A stretch of DNA of 64,000 nt from CALKJP01 sp046299555 (GTDB taxonomy: Bacteria > Bacteroidota > Bacteroidia > JACCXN01). Below are positions 22,000 through 30,603 of the stretch, in pieces. Positions within the stretch are counted from its first letter, which is position 1. Every line of letters begins with the position of its first letter. The stretch lies in contig JBKBHS010000001.1 of the NCBI GenBank assembly GCA_046299555.1, positions 930,001-994,000 on the forward strand, in the 5' to 3' direction. The notes under the pieces were generated by a model. The model saw only the letters and a list, made by a program, of their open reading frames with translations. It was not told where the DNA came from and ran no database searches. The position numbers and the translations under genes are program-made.

Positions 22000-23076
22000 T
22001 TATCTTTTTCGTTGATCTTTTAAAATTTGTTTGGCGGTAATTCTTATCACGGAATAAGCTGGAATCGCTATCAACATTCCCAATACTCCATAAATTGTTC
22101 CTGCGGCAATAACTACTAAGAAAATTTCAAGTGGATGTGCTTTAATACTCCTCGAAAAAATTAGTGGCTGAAAAACAAAATTATCGAGCAATTGAGTTCC
22201 AAACATGATGATATAAGTTTTTAAATAAATGTTTGCTAAAGAAAATTCAGGACTTAAATATGACGCTGTAACAATAAAAAATGCAAACACCATTCCCATT
22301 AGTGGACCTATATATGGAATAATATTTAAAATAGCGGAAATGGTTGCAATAAGTAATGCATTTTTTATTCCCATTGCGCTTAGCCCAATAAAATTGCAGG
22401 TAAAAATGCAAATTACCTGAATGAATAATCCTATAAAATAGCGACTAAGTGTTTCTTTGCAATTTTTAATAATGGTACTTACAGAGTGTTTTTCAGCATC
22501 GGGTATAAGTAAAAATATTTTTTCTTTTATCAGCTCTTTATCTTTTATCAAAAAGAACGATATAAATATGATAGAGAAAAGTGCAATAAAAATATTTCCT
22601 GTAAATAGCAATGTATTACTTAGGGTATCGGCAATGTTTTTTGGATTAAATATGCTTAAAATTTTTTCCTGAAAAAACTCTAATACATTTCTATGGTCGT
22701 TTGGATATAGCGATTGAAATATTTTGTCCAGTTTGTCAATTAAATGATAGAAATTGTCTTTTAGTAAAGTAATGTCTATGTAACTTAATGAATTTATTTG
22801 TTGATTTATTAATGGAATAAATGATAAAATTATCGCGCTAATTATAGCTAAAAAAAGTAATAAAATTAGCGTAGCACTTAATGCTCTGGGAATTTGAAGT
22901 GTACGTTTGGCAATAGTGATGTTATTAAGCTTGTTTATCAAAGGGTCACTTATAAGCATAATTACAACAGAAATAGCCACATACATGGTAATGCTGAAAA
23001 AATTATAAACTATAGCAGTAGCTAAAGCAGCTGCTATTAACCAAAAATAAGATTGTATGGAATTTTTTTGATACAT
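22000..23076 (-). CDS. AI-2E family transporter (permease)
   Basis: The 358-residue protein has the family's seven to eight hydrophobic segments (for example ALATAIVYNFFSITMYVAIS, LLFLAIISAIILSFIPL, ILNIIPYIGPLMGMVFAFF). The conserved signature IPYIGPLMG and the C-terminal PLIFSRSIKAHP-LEIFLVV identify AI-2E/PerM-type permeases of the inner membrane. The substrate is unknown in most members; some move ions such as Na+/H+ or signalling molecules. It is convergent with the porin and divergent from the reductase at 23120, with a 43-base shared promoter region in which a TATTTTTG element at 23097-23104 faces the other gene. Confidence 0.85.
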   Translation of the reverse strand: MYQKNSIQSYFWLIAAALATAIVYNFFSITMYVAISVVIMLISDPLINKLNNITIAKRTLQIPRALSATLILLLFLAIISAIILSFIPLINQQINSLSYIDITLLKDNFYHLIDKLDKIFQSLYPNDHRNVLEFFQEKILSIFNPKNIADTLSNTLLFTGNIFIALFSIIFISFFLIKDKELIKEKIFLLIPDAEKHSVSTIIKNCKETLSRYFIGLFIQVICIFTCNFIGLSAMGIKNALLIATISAILNIIPYIGPLMGMVFAFFIVTASYLSPEFSLANIYLKTYIIMFGTQLLDNFVFQPLIFSRSIKAHPLEIFLVVIAAGTIYGVLGMLIAIPAYSVIRITAKQILKDQRKR

Positions 23077-23119
23077 AAATCAAAGGTAAGAATAGTTATT
23101 TTTGTATAAAAAAATAACC

Positions 23120-23785
23120 ATGTCTAAAACAGCTTTAATTGCGGGAGCCAGTGGCTTGGTGGGTTCGTATTGTTTAGAATATTTATTACAATCAAAAATA
23201 CACGATAAAGTAATTTGTATTACCCGAAAAACCTTGCCTAATCAATCGCCATATTTGCAGCAGATAATAGCCGATGCCAACAATCTTGCTGAAACGTTAA
23301 GCGAACTAAAAGCTGATGATGTGTATTGTTGTATTGGTACCACTATTAACAAAGCGGGTACCCAGGAGGCGTTTAAACAAGTAGATTATACTTATGTGAA
23401 AGTGTTGGCCGAGCAATTAAAAAATAATGGTGCAACATCGTTTGCCGTTGTTTCTTCTATTGGTGCTGATGCAAAATCTTCTAACTTTTATTTGCGCATC
23501 AAAGGCGAAATGGAAAATGCCGTAAAAGCATGCAATTATACAAAAACTATTATTTTGCGACCATCCATGCTTTTAGGACCACGAAAAGAATTCAGGATGG
23601 GTGAGGCAATAGGTAAAGTGTTTATGACTACTTTTTCATTTTTGTTTGTTGGCAAGCTTAAGCGTTACAAAGCCATTGAAGCCACTCAAGTAGCCAAAGC
23701 TTTAATACATTTTACGCAAGAAGATTTTAAAGGGCTAAAAGTTGTTGAGAATGAAGAGTTGTTAGAATTGAAAATTGTAAATTGA
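23120..23785 (+). CDS. NAD(P)-binding Rossmann-fold protein (HTATIP2-like)
   Basis: The product (221 residues) opens with the dinucleotide-binding loop IAGASGLVGSYCL. It is an atypical short-chain dehydrogenase: the segment VYCCIGTTINKAGTQEAFKQ and the stretch DYTYVKVLAEQLKNNGATSF-AVVSSIGADAKS match small NAD(P)H-binding oxidoreductases of the TIP30/HTATIP2 type. The substrate is unknown. I chose the ATG at 23120; an in-frame TTG at 23102 would add MYKKIT, and it lies inside the -7 element TATTTTTG. It stands as a single gene before a long repeat-filled gap. Confidence 0.8.
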   Translation: MSKTALIAGASGLVGSYCLEYLLQSKIHDKVICITRKTLPNQSPYLQQIIADANNLAETLSELKADDVYCCIGTTINKAGTQEAFKQVDYTYVKVLAEQLKNNGATSFAVVSSIGADAKSSNFYLRIKGEMENAVKACNYTKTIILRPSMLLGPRKEFRMGEAIGKVFMTTFSFLFVGKLKRYKAIEATQVAKALIHFTQEDFKGLKVVENEELLELKIVN

Positions 23786-24366
23786 AGATTACAAATTGCA
23801 GATTAGAAGATTAGAAGATTAGAAATTGAGATTGATAGAAACTAATTGAAATTAGTGGAGATTAATTGAAGAATTTCGTTAGAATGTATTAACGTTTTAA
23901 CGTGTTAAAGTGTGAAAGTTGAAATGTATGGAAATTGGTTGAAACTTATTGAGATTTATTGTTTTGAATGTATACAAATATCAAATCTTTCGAATAAAAC
24001 GAATAATGAAATTTTTAATTCATAAATAATAAATAAATACACCTCGTCATTGTTCTTTTATCTTTTAGTTTGTCTTCTATTATCTGGCAACTGTAAACTG
24101 TTAACTGTCTTCTTTTATTAAACCACAGAGAACGCAAAGAATTACGCAGAGCGCCACAGAGAAATTTTTTTTATCACCCGTCCTTATTCTTTTTACTGAT
24201 GGCATATTGCTTTAATTGCACATTGACTCATTTACACATTTATTAATAGCCAACTGCCAACTGCTAACTGCCCACTACCCACTAACGACTTACACCTGAC
24301 TACTTATACCTAAAAAACTAATGGCTAATGGCTTTTAACTAAATAACTAAAAAAGCAACCTTTTTT
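23786..24366 (+). repeat. Long degenerate short-repeat tract
   Basis: About 580 bases without any gene hold imperfect copies of several word families: GAAGATTAGAAG, GAAACTAATTGAAATTAG, CCAACTGCCAACTGCTAACTG, GACTTACACCTGAC. A separate piece at 24121-24162 reads ACCACAGAGAACGCAAAG and GCGCCACAGAGAA. A 38-base unit starting with ACTAATGGCTAATGG (24317) recurs at 27436 with two mismatches. The same families fill other gaps up to 30600. Confidence 0.7.
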
Positions 24367-24471
24367 TGCTAATACGTTGTATATGAGTAGAAAATTATTT
24401 TATTAAATCGACCAATAGCTTTCTAAATTAGATTAAAACCTATAAAGTGCCACTAAAAACTTGTATTTCAA

Positions 24472-24502
24472 TTTGTTAAATTAATAAGATGTTATATATT
24501 TG
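24472..24502 (+). promoter_or_regulatory. Strong Bacteroidota-type promoter
   Basis: TTTG (24472-24475), a 19-base spacer and TATATTTG (24495-24502) give a perfect consensus match. The transcript would start about 17 bases before the ATG at 24525. Confidence 0.8.
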
Positions 24503-24524
24503 TTAATTGAAAAATTTTAGATTC

Positions 24525-24812
24525 ATGAAAAAATATTTCTTAGTATTCGCATTGTTAATCATATCAGGAACTTTAGTTTTTGGACAAAGTAATTCTGATT
24601 GCGATTCAACCAAATGGGCAAAAGAAGGAACATATCTTGTTAAAATAGTTGAAGGTACTGTAGAGTCTACTGATGTAAGGCCTAGGGAACTAACAAGTGA
24701 TGAAAAGTGCTTTATAGAACAAAATAGACATCTTACAAATGATGTTATTTTTAGATTTGATTTATATACAGAAGTGATTATCTATTCAAAAAATAAAATC
24801 TCGGAGAAATGA
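24525..24812 (+). CDS. Small exported protein of unknown function
   Basis: The 95-residue product begins with a signal peptide (MKKYFLVFALLIISGTLVFG) and continues as a small soluble domain with one cysteine pair (CDSTKWAKEG and KCFIEQN). I do not recognise the family. I chose the ATG at 24525; an in-frame TTG at 24507 would start inside the promoter's transcribed edge. The stop overlaps the next start (ATGA), so it is translationally coupled to the T9SS cargo gene, and a perfect promoter stands ahead of it. A role linked to that cargo is plausible from position only. Confidence 0.65.
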   Translation: MKKYFLVFALLIISGTLVFGQSNSDCDSTKWAKEGTYLVKIVEGTVESTDVRPRELTSDEKCFIEQNRHLTNDVIFRFDLYTEVIIYSKNKISEK

Positions 24813-26344
24813 GAAAATTATATTTATTTACGTTTTTTACAATCTTGCTAGTTGGAAATACATATGCGCAGCCTGCAAATGATGCTTGTGCAAGTGCAAC
24901 AGCATTAACTGTTAATGGCTCTTTACTTTGTGGTCAAACAACAAATAATGCAACTACACAAACAGGAGAAGCTTGTGCAGCATCTGGAGGTGGAGTCACA
25001 CCTAGAACAGTATGGTACTCATTTACTGCAACAAGTTCTTCTATGATTTTAAATTACTTAAGAACGAATACGTCAAATTGTATAACACGATTAAGCATTT
25101 ACGGACCAAATCCAACCTGTGTTCCCGGTGCCGGAGCTCAGTTATCAGGATTTGCCTGTATTGATGTATATACAGGAGATCCAGGAAAATATTTAACAAT
25201 GTCTGGTTTAGTTGTTGGCGCCACTTATCTAATTCAAGTTAATGGGCAAGATTGTGGAGGTGGAAACGATAGATTTCATAATTTTTGTATAGGTGTTTAT
25301 ACTCCAAATACAAATAATTCTGTATCTGCTCCATCTGTTATAACGGAATGTGGTACAACATATAATGGCTCAACACAAGGTGGGTATTCTCCCTCAGGAA
25401 CTGGAGTGGGTTTTAGGAATTTAGACGGTAATAATAGTACTACTTGTCCTTCTTGTGCTACAGCAGGTGACGATGTTACTTTTGTTATAAATAACGATTC
25501 TTGGTTTTCATTTTGTACAGTTAATGCGGGTACTTGGCAAGTAACTTTTAGTGTTGGCACATGCGTATTCTCTGGAATAAATAGTGGTGCTCAAATGGCA
25601 TTATTTACTGGTAGCCCAACAGCGTTAACTTGGCATTCACAAGCTACAAATCCAACTTATGCAGGAGGATCGTGGACCTCTCCTACTATTACTTTAGCTG
25701 CTGGTGGATGTGCATATATGGTTGTGGATGGATTTGCAGGTGATGCATGTACTTATTCTTATACAGTAACCAATCTTTCTGGTGGTTGTATTTTATTACC
25801 TATTGAATTATTATCATTTAACTACACTAAAGAAGGAAACAATGTAAATATTCAATGGAAAACAGCCACAGAAACTAATAATGACTTCTTTACGTTAGAA
25901 AAATCAAGCGATGGAATTAATTATGAATTTTTCCAAAACATTAAAGGGGCAGGTAATTCTAATATGCCAATAGAGTATAAAACCAAAGATACTAATCCTT
26001 TTGAAGGTGTAACCTATTATCGCTTAAAACAAACGGATTATGATGGTAATTTTGAATATGTAGGAACAATTGCAGTTAAAACAAATAAAGCTGTTGAGAA
26101 TATTGCAGTAATTCCCAACCCTGTTTTAAATAATGCAGAAATAAATTTCAATTCCAATTTAAATGGAGTTTCTCGCATTCAAATAATTGATATTACAGGT
26201 AAGCAAGTTTATACAGAAAGTATAAATACTAATGAAGGCCCAAACCGTTTTGTATTAAATACAGAAAATTATAATAAAGGGCTTTACTTCTTGGTTATCT
26301 CTAACGAATTCGGTACTGAAAAATTAAAGTTTGTAAAAGAGTAA
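24809..26344 (+). CDS. Secreted protein with T9SS type A sorting domain
   Basis: The 511-residue protein has a signal peptide (ending GNTYAQPANDACASA), two beta-sandwich modules with NDSWFSF and YMVVDGFAGDACTY motifs like those in the adhesin at 8713, then a linker ELLSFNYTKEGNNVNIQWKT that often precedes T9SS tails. The C-terminus (about 425-511) is a type A sorting domain: VIPNPVLNNAEINF, IIDITGKQVY, KGLYFLVIS. It should be exported by T9SS and attached to or released from the surface. It overlaps the small exported gene by 4 bases. Confidence 0.82.
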   Translation: MRKLYLFTFFTILLVGNTYAQPANDACASATALTVNGSLLCGQTTNNATTQTGEACAASGGGVTPRTVWYSFTATSSSMILNYLRTNTSNCITRLSIYGPNPTCVPGAGAQLSGFACIDVYTGDPGKYLTMSGLVVGATYLIQVNGQDCGGGNDRFHNFCIGVYTPNTNNSVSAPSVITECGTTYNGSTQGGYSPSGTGVGFRNLDGNNSTTCPSCATAGDDVTFVINNDSWFSFCTVNAGTWQVTFSVGTCVFSGINSGAQMALFTGSPTALTWHSQATNPTYAGGSWTSPTITLAAGGCAYMVVDGFAGDACTYSYTVTNLSGGCILLPIELLSFNYTKEGNNVNIQWKTATETNNDFFTLEKSSDGINYEFFQNIKGAGNSNMPIEYKTKDTNPFEGVTYYRLKQTDYDGNFEYVGTIAVKTNKAVENIAVIPNPVLNNAEINFNSNLNGVSRIQIIDITGKQVYTESINTNEGPNRFVLNTENYNKGLYFLVISNEFGTEKLKFVKE

Positions 26345-26367
26345 TCTGAGTAAATATTAAAAAAATT

Positions 26368-26400
26368 AAGCCTGCCCTAGTGGTGGGCTTTTTTGTTTTT
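26368..26400 (+). terminator. Terminator after the T9SS cargo gene
   Basis: A nine-pair stem (AAGCCTGCC with GGTGGGCTT, two G-T pairs) around CTAGT, followed by a T-rich run, 24 bases after the stop. Confidence 0.8.
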
Positions 26401-26600
26401 TAGGAGTTAGGGAATAGGTGTTAGTAGTAAGTCTTAAGTTATTAGTCGCTAGGCATAAGGAGTAAGTGAAGTGGTTGGTGTGTGTTAAAGTTAGAACGTT
26501 AGAATGTGTTAATGTTTGAGATTAATAGAAACTCTTTGAGATTGATAGAAATTAGAGATTAATTGAAATTCTTAGAGATTGAAATAGGATATATTTGTTT
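26401..26600 (+). repeat. Degenerate short-repeat tract
   Basis: After the terminator, imperfect words such as GTTAGTAGTAAGTCTTAAG, GTTAGAACGTTAGAATG and GAGATTGATAGAAATTAGAG run to about 26600. They belong to the same families as at 23786. Confidence 0.6.
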
Positions 26601-26642
26601 CAGATTAAAAGTAATTTTTTGACTTGTATTAGTAAAATAGAA

Positions 26643-26987
26643 TTAATCCTGAATTTCAAGACAAGCAATGTTGGAATAGCTGGGGTTTTTGATGAATTCA
26701 ATTATTTCTTCTTAGTGGGAAAGAATAATTTCTGCTAGCATGCTGGTTGATTTATTTCCTGTTCTTAGCCAAACTATTTTAGGGGGTATCCCATAAAGGT
26801 TAGATTAATCGAAAAAATCCGCATCAAAGGTAACTATTGTGTAGTTATGATCTTTTGCAAATTTCCAAATCTGAATGTCTGTATTGTTCTCAATTCCAAG
26901 AGTTCTTACTTGAGCAGCAAGTGGAAAATAATCCCTAATTTTTTCTACTATTCTAAAAGAAATATTTTGATCAAATAATAGTCTCAT
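26643..26987 (-). pseudogene. Broken DUF5615 (PIN-like) toxin-type gene with two in-frame stops
   Basis: The frame starts with ATG at 26987, where it overlaps the stop of the DUF433 gene, and gives 60 residues (MRLLFDQNISFRIVEKI, TIVTFDADFFD) before TAA at 26805-26807. The same frame continues without frameshift through KIVWLRTGN and after a second TAA at 26712-26714 to CLEIQD and a final TAA at 26643. With the two stops replaced, the product is 114 residues, the normal length of the DUF5615 family, and the KIVWLRTGN motif is the expected one. The two stops are single-base changes from Leu or Gln codons. It is probably dead; the 60-residue piece could still be made but lacks the C-terminal half of the fold. 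Confidence 0.8.
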
Positions 26988-27211
26988 TAAGCTACTCGTA
27001 AACGGTTTTCACGGTCAGCAGCATAGGCTAAACAGGCTTGAATATCCTCTTCTGTAAGTTCCGGATAATCCAATAAGATTTCCTTTGTAGTCATTCCGGA
27101 AGCTAAATAGCTTAAAATATCGTACTCTGAAATACGAGTATTTCTAATACATGGTTTTCCGAAGCGTTTTTCGGGGTTTATTTTAATTATAATAGAATAA
27201 TCTTTCATCAT
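26987..27211 (-). CDS. DUF433 domain protein (antitoxin-like)
   Basis: The 74-residue protein matches DUF433: INPEKRFGKPCIRNTRIS, then DILSYLASGMTTKEILLDYPELTEEDIQACLAYAADRE, a winged-helix-like DNA-binding domain usually paired with a DUF5615 PIN-like protein. Such pairs behave as VapBC-type toxin-antitoxin systems. The gene overlaps the partner's ATG by one base, so both would be made from one mRNA, but the partner is interrupted. Two Met codons (27211 and 27208) can start it. It may be a solitary survivor or act on another toxin. Confidence 0.82.
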   Translation of the reverse strand: MMKDYSIIIKINPEKRFGKPCIRNTRISEYDILSYLASGMTTKEILLDYPELTEEDIQACLAYAADRENRLRVA

Positions 27212-27221
27212 GTTGTATTGC

Positions 27222-27251
27222 CAAAATTTATCATTATTTAGCTAACTCAAA
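27222..27251 (-). promoter_or_regulatory. Candidate promoter of the DUF433 gene
   Basis: On the minus strand TTTG (27248-27251) stands 18 bases before AAATTTTG (27222-27229), near the Bacteroidota consensus. The start would lie about 10 bases before the first ATG. Confidence 0.45.
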
Positions 27252-27295
27252 TTTTAGCAAAAAAATATGAATGTTAAATTTTAAAGTAAATATTT

Positions 27296-27474
27296 AAAGC
27301 GTTTGAATTAATAATAGAGACTAATTGAAACTCATAGCGATTGATAGAAATTAAAGATTAATTGTGATTCATTTACATATTTACACATTTTCACATTCTC
27401 AAATTGGCAAATCATCAAATTCTCAAATCAATATAACTAATGGCTAATGGCTTATTACTAAATAACTAAAAAAA
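27296..27474 (+). repeat. Degenerate short-repeat tract
   Basis: Words such as GAGACTAATTGAAACTC, GATTGATAGAAATTAAAG, ATTTACACATTTTCACATT and CAAATTCTCAAATTGGC fill the gap before the MFS gene. The final unit, from ACTAATGGCTAATGG at 27436, is a 38-base near copy of the one at 24317. Confidence 0.6.
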
Positions 27475-27489
27475 TCACTACCTTTCCCT

Positions 27490-28866
27490 GTGCAAAAAAA
27501 TGATCCTAAAATTATTCGCGCATGGGCTATGTACGACTGGGCAAACTCAGTGTATCCGCTCGTAATTACTTCTACTATTTTTCCCATTTATTATACCGCT
27601 GTTACCACACATCAGGGTTCTGATATGGTGCAGTTTTTAGGAATGAATTTTAAGAATACCGCACTATATACCTATGCCATGGCATTTGCTTATTTATTGA
27701 TTGCAGCTGTTGCTCCATTGCTTTCAGGTATTGCCGACTATGGCGGTAAGAAAAAAGGATTTATGATGTTTTTCTGCTATGTTGGTGCTATAGCTTGTTC
27801 TGCAATGGCTTTATTTACAGGACCTGAAAATTTATGGATAGGAATATTAACCATTGTTTTGGCTTGTATAGGATATTCGGGAAGTATTGTATTTTACAAT
27901 GCCTATTTGCCGGAAATAGCTACACCCGATATGCAAGATAGAGTAAGTGCCAAAGGCTATTCACTGGGTTATATAGGAGGAGCAATTCTTTTAATTTTAA
28001 ATTTAGTATTGATATTAATGCCCGATTTATTTTATGATGTAGCAGGAAGAATAAACGAATTAAAGCTTGTTGAAACAACTCTTACAGATGATGAAGCCCG
28101 TGAAAAAGTGCTTTCATCTTTATCGGGTATATCCTCGCGCATTTCATTTTTTACTACCGGCATTTGGTGGATTTTATTTGCGCATTACAGTTTTTACTAT
28201 TTGCCCAAAAATGTATTTAATCGCAAGCCAGAAGGAAATATATTGTTTAAAGGTTATCTGGAATTGATAAAAGTGTGGCAGGAGTTAAAATCAAACCCTA
28301 CTTTAAAAAAATATCTGAGTGCATTTTTTAGCTATAATATGGGCGTGCAAACAGTAATGCTGGTAGCTACACTTTTTGGCAGTAAAGAATTGCAATTGGA
28401 ATCAGGCGAATTAATAATGACCATATTAATTATTCAGTTTGTAGCTATAGGCGGTGCTTATTTGTTTTCGGGTTTATCGGGCAAATATGGCAATATTTAC
28501 ATTTTACGCGTTGCTACCTTGCTGTGGATAGGTATTTGTTTTATGGCCTACTTTGTTACATCAGCAGTGCAGTTTTATGTTTTAGCATTTTTTGTAGGAT
28601 TGGTAATGGGAGGCATACAATCTTTATCGCGCTCTACCTATTCTAAACTTTTGCCCGAAACTATTGACCATGCCTCTTATTTTAGTTTTTATGATATTTG
28701 CGAAAAATTGGGAATAGTGCTTGGAATGGGGCTTTTTGGAATTATAGAAGAAGTATCAGACAGTATGCGAAATTCTGTGATAGCTTTATTTCTGTTTTTC
28801 CTGATAGGTTTCTTACTTTTGTTGCGGATAAATAATAAATTGACCATCCAACAATCAAAACACTAA
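27490..28866 (+). CDS. MFS transporter, UMF1/Atg22-like family
   Basis: The 458-residue protein has 11-12 membrane segments and the family's N-terminal signature RAWAMYDWANSVYPLVITST, with FPIYYTAV following and later GFFLG-like FFVGLVMGGIQSLSRSTYSKLLPE. Members of this family resemble Atg22 and are thought to export amino acids or similar solutes; the substrate here is unknown. Translation starts at a GTG (27490), the only start that keeps the conserved RAWAMYDWAN with a short N-terminus; a TACCTTTC -7-like box lies just upstream, so the mRNA may have almost no leader. It is followed 3 bases later by the Fe-S gene, and the two probably share a transcript. Confidence 0.85.
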   Translation: MQKNDPKIIRAWAMYDWANSVYPLVITSTIFPIYYTAVTTHQGSDMVQFLGMNFKNTALYTYAMAFAYLLIAAVAPLLSGIADYGGKKKGFMMFFCYVGAIACSAMALFTGPENLWIGILTIVLACIGYSGSIVFYNAYLPEIATPDMQDRVSAKGYSLGYIGGAILLILNLVLILMPDLFYDVAGRINELKLVETTLTDDEAREKVLSSLSGISSRISFFTTGIWWILFAHYSFYYLPKNVFNRKPEGNILFKGYLELIKVWQELKSNPTLKKYLSAFFSYNMGVQTVMLVATLFGSKELQLESGELIMTILIIQFVAIGGAYLFSGLSGKYGNIYILRVATLLWIGICFMAYFVTSAVQFYVLAFFVGLVMGGIQSLSRSTYSKLLPETIDHASYFSFYDICEKLGIVLGMGLFGIIEEVSDSMRNSVIALFLFFLIGFLLLLRINNKLTIQQSKH

Positions 28867-28869
28867 TTA

Positions 28870-29592
28870 ATGGTAGTAGATATTTTTATTCCCTGTTTTG
28901 TAGATCAGATATATCCGCAAACGGGGATGAATATGGTAAAAATACTGGAGCACATAGGTTGTGGCGTAAATTATAATATAGAGCAAACCTGTTGTGGACA
29001 GCCTGCGTTTAATGCAGGTTTTTGGGATCACTGCAAAGAAATTGGAGAAAAGTTTATACGCGAATTTCCTGAAAATCGTCCTATCGTAATGCCTTCTGCT
29101 TCCTGTGCCGGCTTCGTAAAAAATGGCTATCCGGAAATGTTTCATAACTCTGTTTTGCATAATGAGTACAAGCAGGTTCGTAAAAATATTTATGAGTTTA
29201 CCGATTTTTTGGTAAATGTTTTAAAGATTACCGATTTAGGAGCAAAGCTCGAAGGTAAAGCAACCTTTCATGATTCCTGTTCAGGATTACGAGAGTATGG
29301 AATAAAGCGCGAACCAAGGGTATTACTTGAAAAAGTAAAAGGGCTTGAATTTATTGAAATGAATGATTGCGAAACTTGTTGTGGTTTTGGAGGCATGTTT
29401 TCAGTAAAGTTTGAACCTATTGCAGTAGCTATGGCAGAACAGAAAGTTGAAAATGCCTTGGCAACAGGAGCAGAATATTTAATATCTACCGATTTGTCGT
29501 GTTTGATGCACATGGATGGCTATATTAAAAAGAAAAAATTACCTATAAAATGCATGCATATTATTGATGTGCTTGTAACCGGAGTTGAATAA
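28870..29592 (+). CDS. LutA/YkgE-like (Fe-S)-binding oxidoreductase subunit
   Basis: The 240-residue protein has two cysteine-rich CCG motifs: CCGQPAFNAG at 41-43 with C79 after it, and CETCCGFGG at 167-172 with C137 and C211. This is the LutA/GlpC/heterodisulfide-reductase subunit pattern that holds an Fe-S cluster. In Bacillus LutA acts with LutB and LutC to oxidise lactate, but no LutB or LutC homologue is adjacent, so the partner is elsewhere or different. The gene has a 3-base gap after the MFS gene and overlaps the in-frame upstream extension of the reductase that follows. Function is inferred from the family only. Confidence 0.8.
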   Translation: MVVDIFIPCFVDQIYPQTGMNMVKILEHIGCGVNYNIEQTCCGQPAFNAGFWDHCKEIGEKFIREFPENRPIVMPSASCAGFVKNGYPEMFHNSVLHNEYKQVRKNIYEFTDFLVNVLKITDLGAKLEGKATFHDSCSGLREYGIKREPRVLLEKVKGLEFIEMNDCETCCGFGGMFSVKFEPIAVAMAEQKVENALATGAEYLISTDLSCLMHMDGYIKKKKLPIKCMHIIDVLVTGVE

Positions 29593-29605
29593 TAAAAATA
29601 AAATT

Positions 29606-30469
29606 ATGGAATTAATGTTAAAAGAAAATGCGCTGAAAGGCAAAACCATTTTAGTTACCGGAGGAGGTACAGGCCTTGGCAGATCAATGTCAGAAGCGTT
29701 TTTAAAGTTGGGTGCCAATATAGTTATATGCAGTAGAAAGCAAGATATAATTGAAAAAGCAGCCGCTGATATGATGCAGCAATATGGAGGCGAAGTATTA
29801 GGATTACCTTGTGATGTGCGAAAATATGATGAGGTAGAAAAAGTTATTGAAGCTGCATATGCAAAATTTGGCGGTATTGATGTGTTGGTAAACAATGCAG
29901 CAGGGAATTTTATTAGCCCTACAGAACGCTTGAGCCACAAAGCTTTTGATGTAATTGTGGATATTGTTTTAAAAGGAAGTTATAACTGCACATTGGCACT
30001 TGGCAAAAAATGGATTGCAGAAAAAAGAAAAGCCAACGTATTAAGCATCGTTACTACCTATTCGTGGACAGGTTCCGGTTATGTAGTTCCATCAGCTTGC
30101 GCTAAAGCAGGTGTGTTGGCGCTTACACGCTCATTAGCTGCTGAATGGGGAAAATACGGCATTCGCTTAAATGCCATTGCTCCGGGTCCATTTCCTACAG
30201 AGGGGGCTTTTAGTCGTTTGTTTCCTGAGGCAGCAACCAAATTAATGGATCCTAAAAAACGAATTCCATTGCAGCGCTATGGCGAACATCATGAGTTAGC
30301 AAATTTGGCTTGTTACTTAGTGTCTGATTTTGCAGCCTATATAAATGGAGAAGTTGTAACTATTGATGGTGGCGAATGGTTGCATGGTGCCGGAGAGTTC
30401 AATGCCTTTGATGCTGTACCGCAAGAAATGTGGGATATTATTGAAAAACAAGTGAGGGGGAAGGGTTAA
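29606..30469 (+). CDS. SDR family oxidoreductase, 2,4-dienoyl-CoA reductase-like
   Basis: The 287-residue protein binds NADP(H) through VTGGGTGLGRSMSEAF (about 18-33) and has NNAAGNF. It lacks the usual YxxxK: the Lys is in SACAKAGVLALTRS, and a Tyr in VTTYSWTGSG takes the place, which is the layout of mitochondrial-type 2,4-dienoyl-CoA reductase (DECR). The C-terminal GAGEFNAF and PQEMWDII blocks also match that family. It would reduce unsaturated fatty-acid CoA intermediates in beta-oxidation. The ATG at 29606 is preferred over a TTG at 29585 that overlaps the previous gene. The likely transcript is MFS-LutA-SDR. Confidence 0.85.
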   Translation: MELMLKENALKGKTILVTGGGTGLGRSMSEAFLKLGANIVICSRKQDIIEKAAADMMQQYGGEVLGLPCDVRKYDEVEKVIEAAYAKFGGIDVLVNNAAGNFISPTERLSHKAFDVIVDIVLKGSYNCTLALGKKWIAEKRKANVLSIVTTYSWTGSGYVVPSACAKAGVLALTRSLAAEWGKYGIRLNAIAPGPFPTEGAFSRLFPEAATKLMDPKKRIPLQRYGEHHELANLACYLVSDFAAYINGEVVTIDGGEWLHGAGEFNAFDAVPQEMWDIIEKQVRGKG

Positions 30470-30600
30470 TTAGCTAATTTGATGATGTGGTAATTTGATA
30501 ATTTGATAATGTGATAATAGAACAATCAGTATCTATTAGTTTCAATCTATTTCAATAAATCTCAACGTTTAAACATTAATACTTTCAAACTAGTCAACTA
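30470..30600 (-). repeat. Degenerate short-repeat tract, inverted orientation
   Basis: The gap before tilS contains AATTTGATAATTTGATAATG and TTTCAATCTATTTCAATAAATC. The reverse complement of 30541-30590 (GTATTAATGTTTAAACG and TTGAGATTTATTG) matches words at 23880-23960 and 26500, so this tract carries the same family on the opposite strand. Confidence 0.55.
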
Positions 30601-30603
30601 AGA

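Noticed and set aside
26805..26807. TAA as a recoded sense codon in the DUF5615 gene
   Set aside because: Other genes in the window use TAA as normal stop, and a second TAA follows; nonsense mutation is simpler.
28867..29160. Minus-strand frame opposite the LutA-like gene
   Set aside because: No motifs, and the plus strand holds the CCG clusters.
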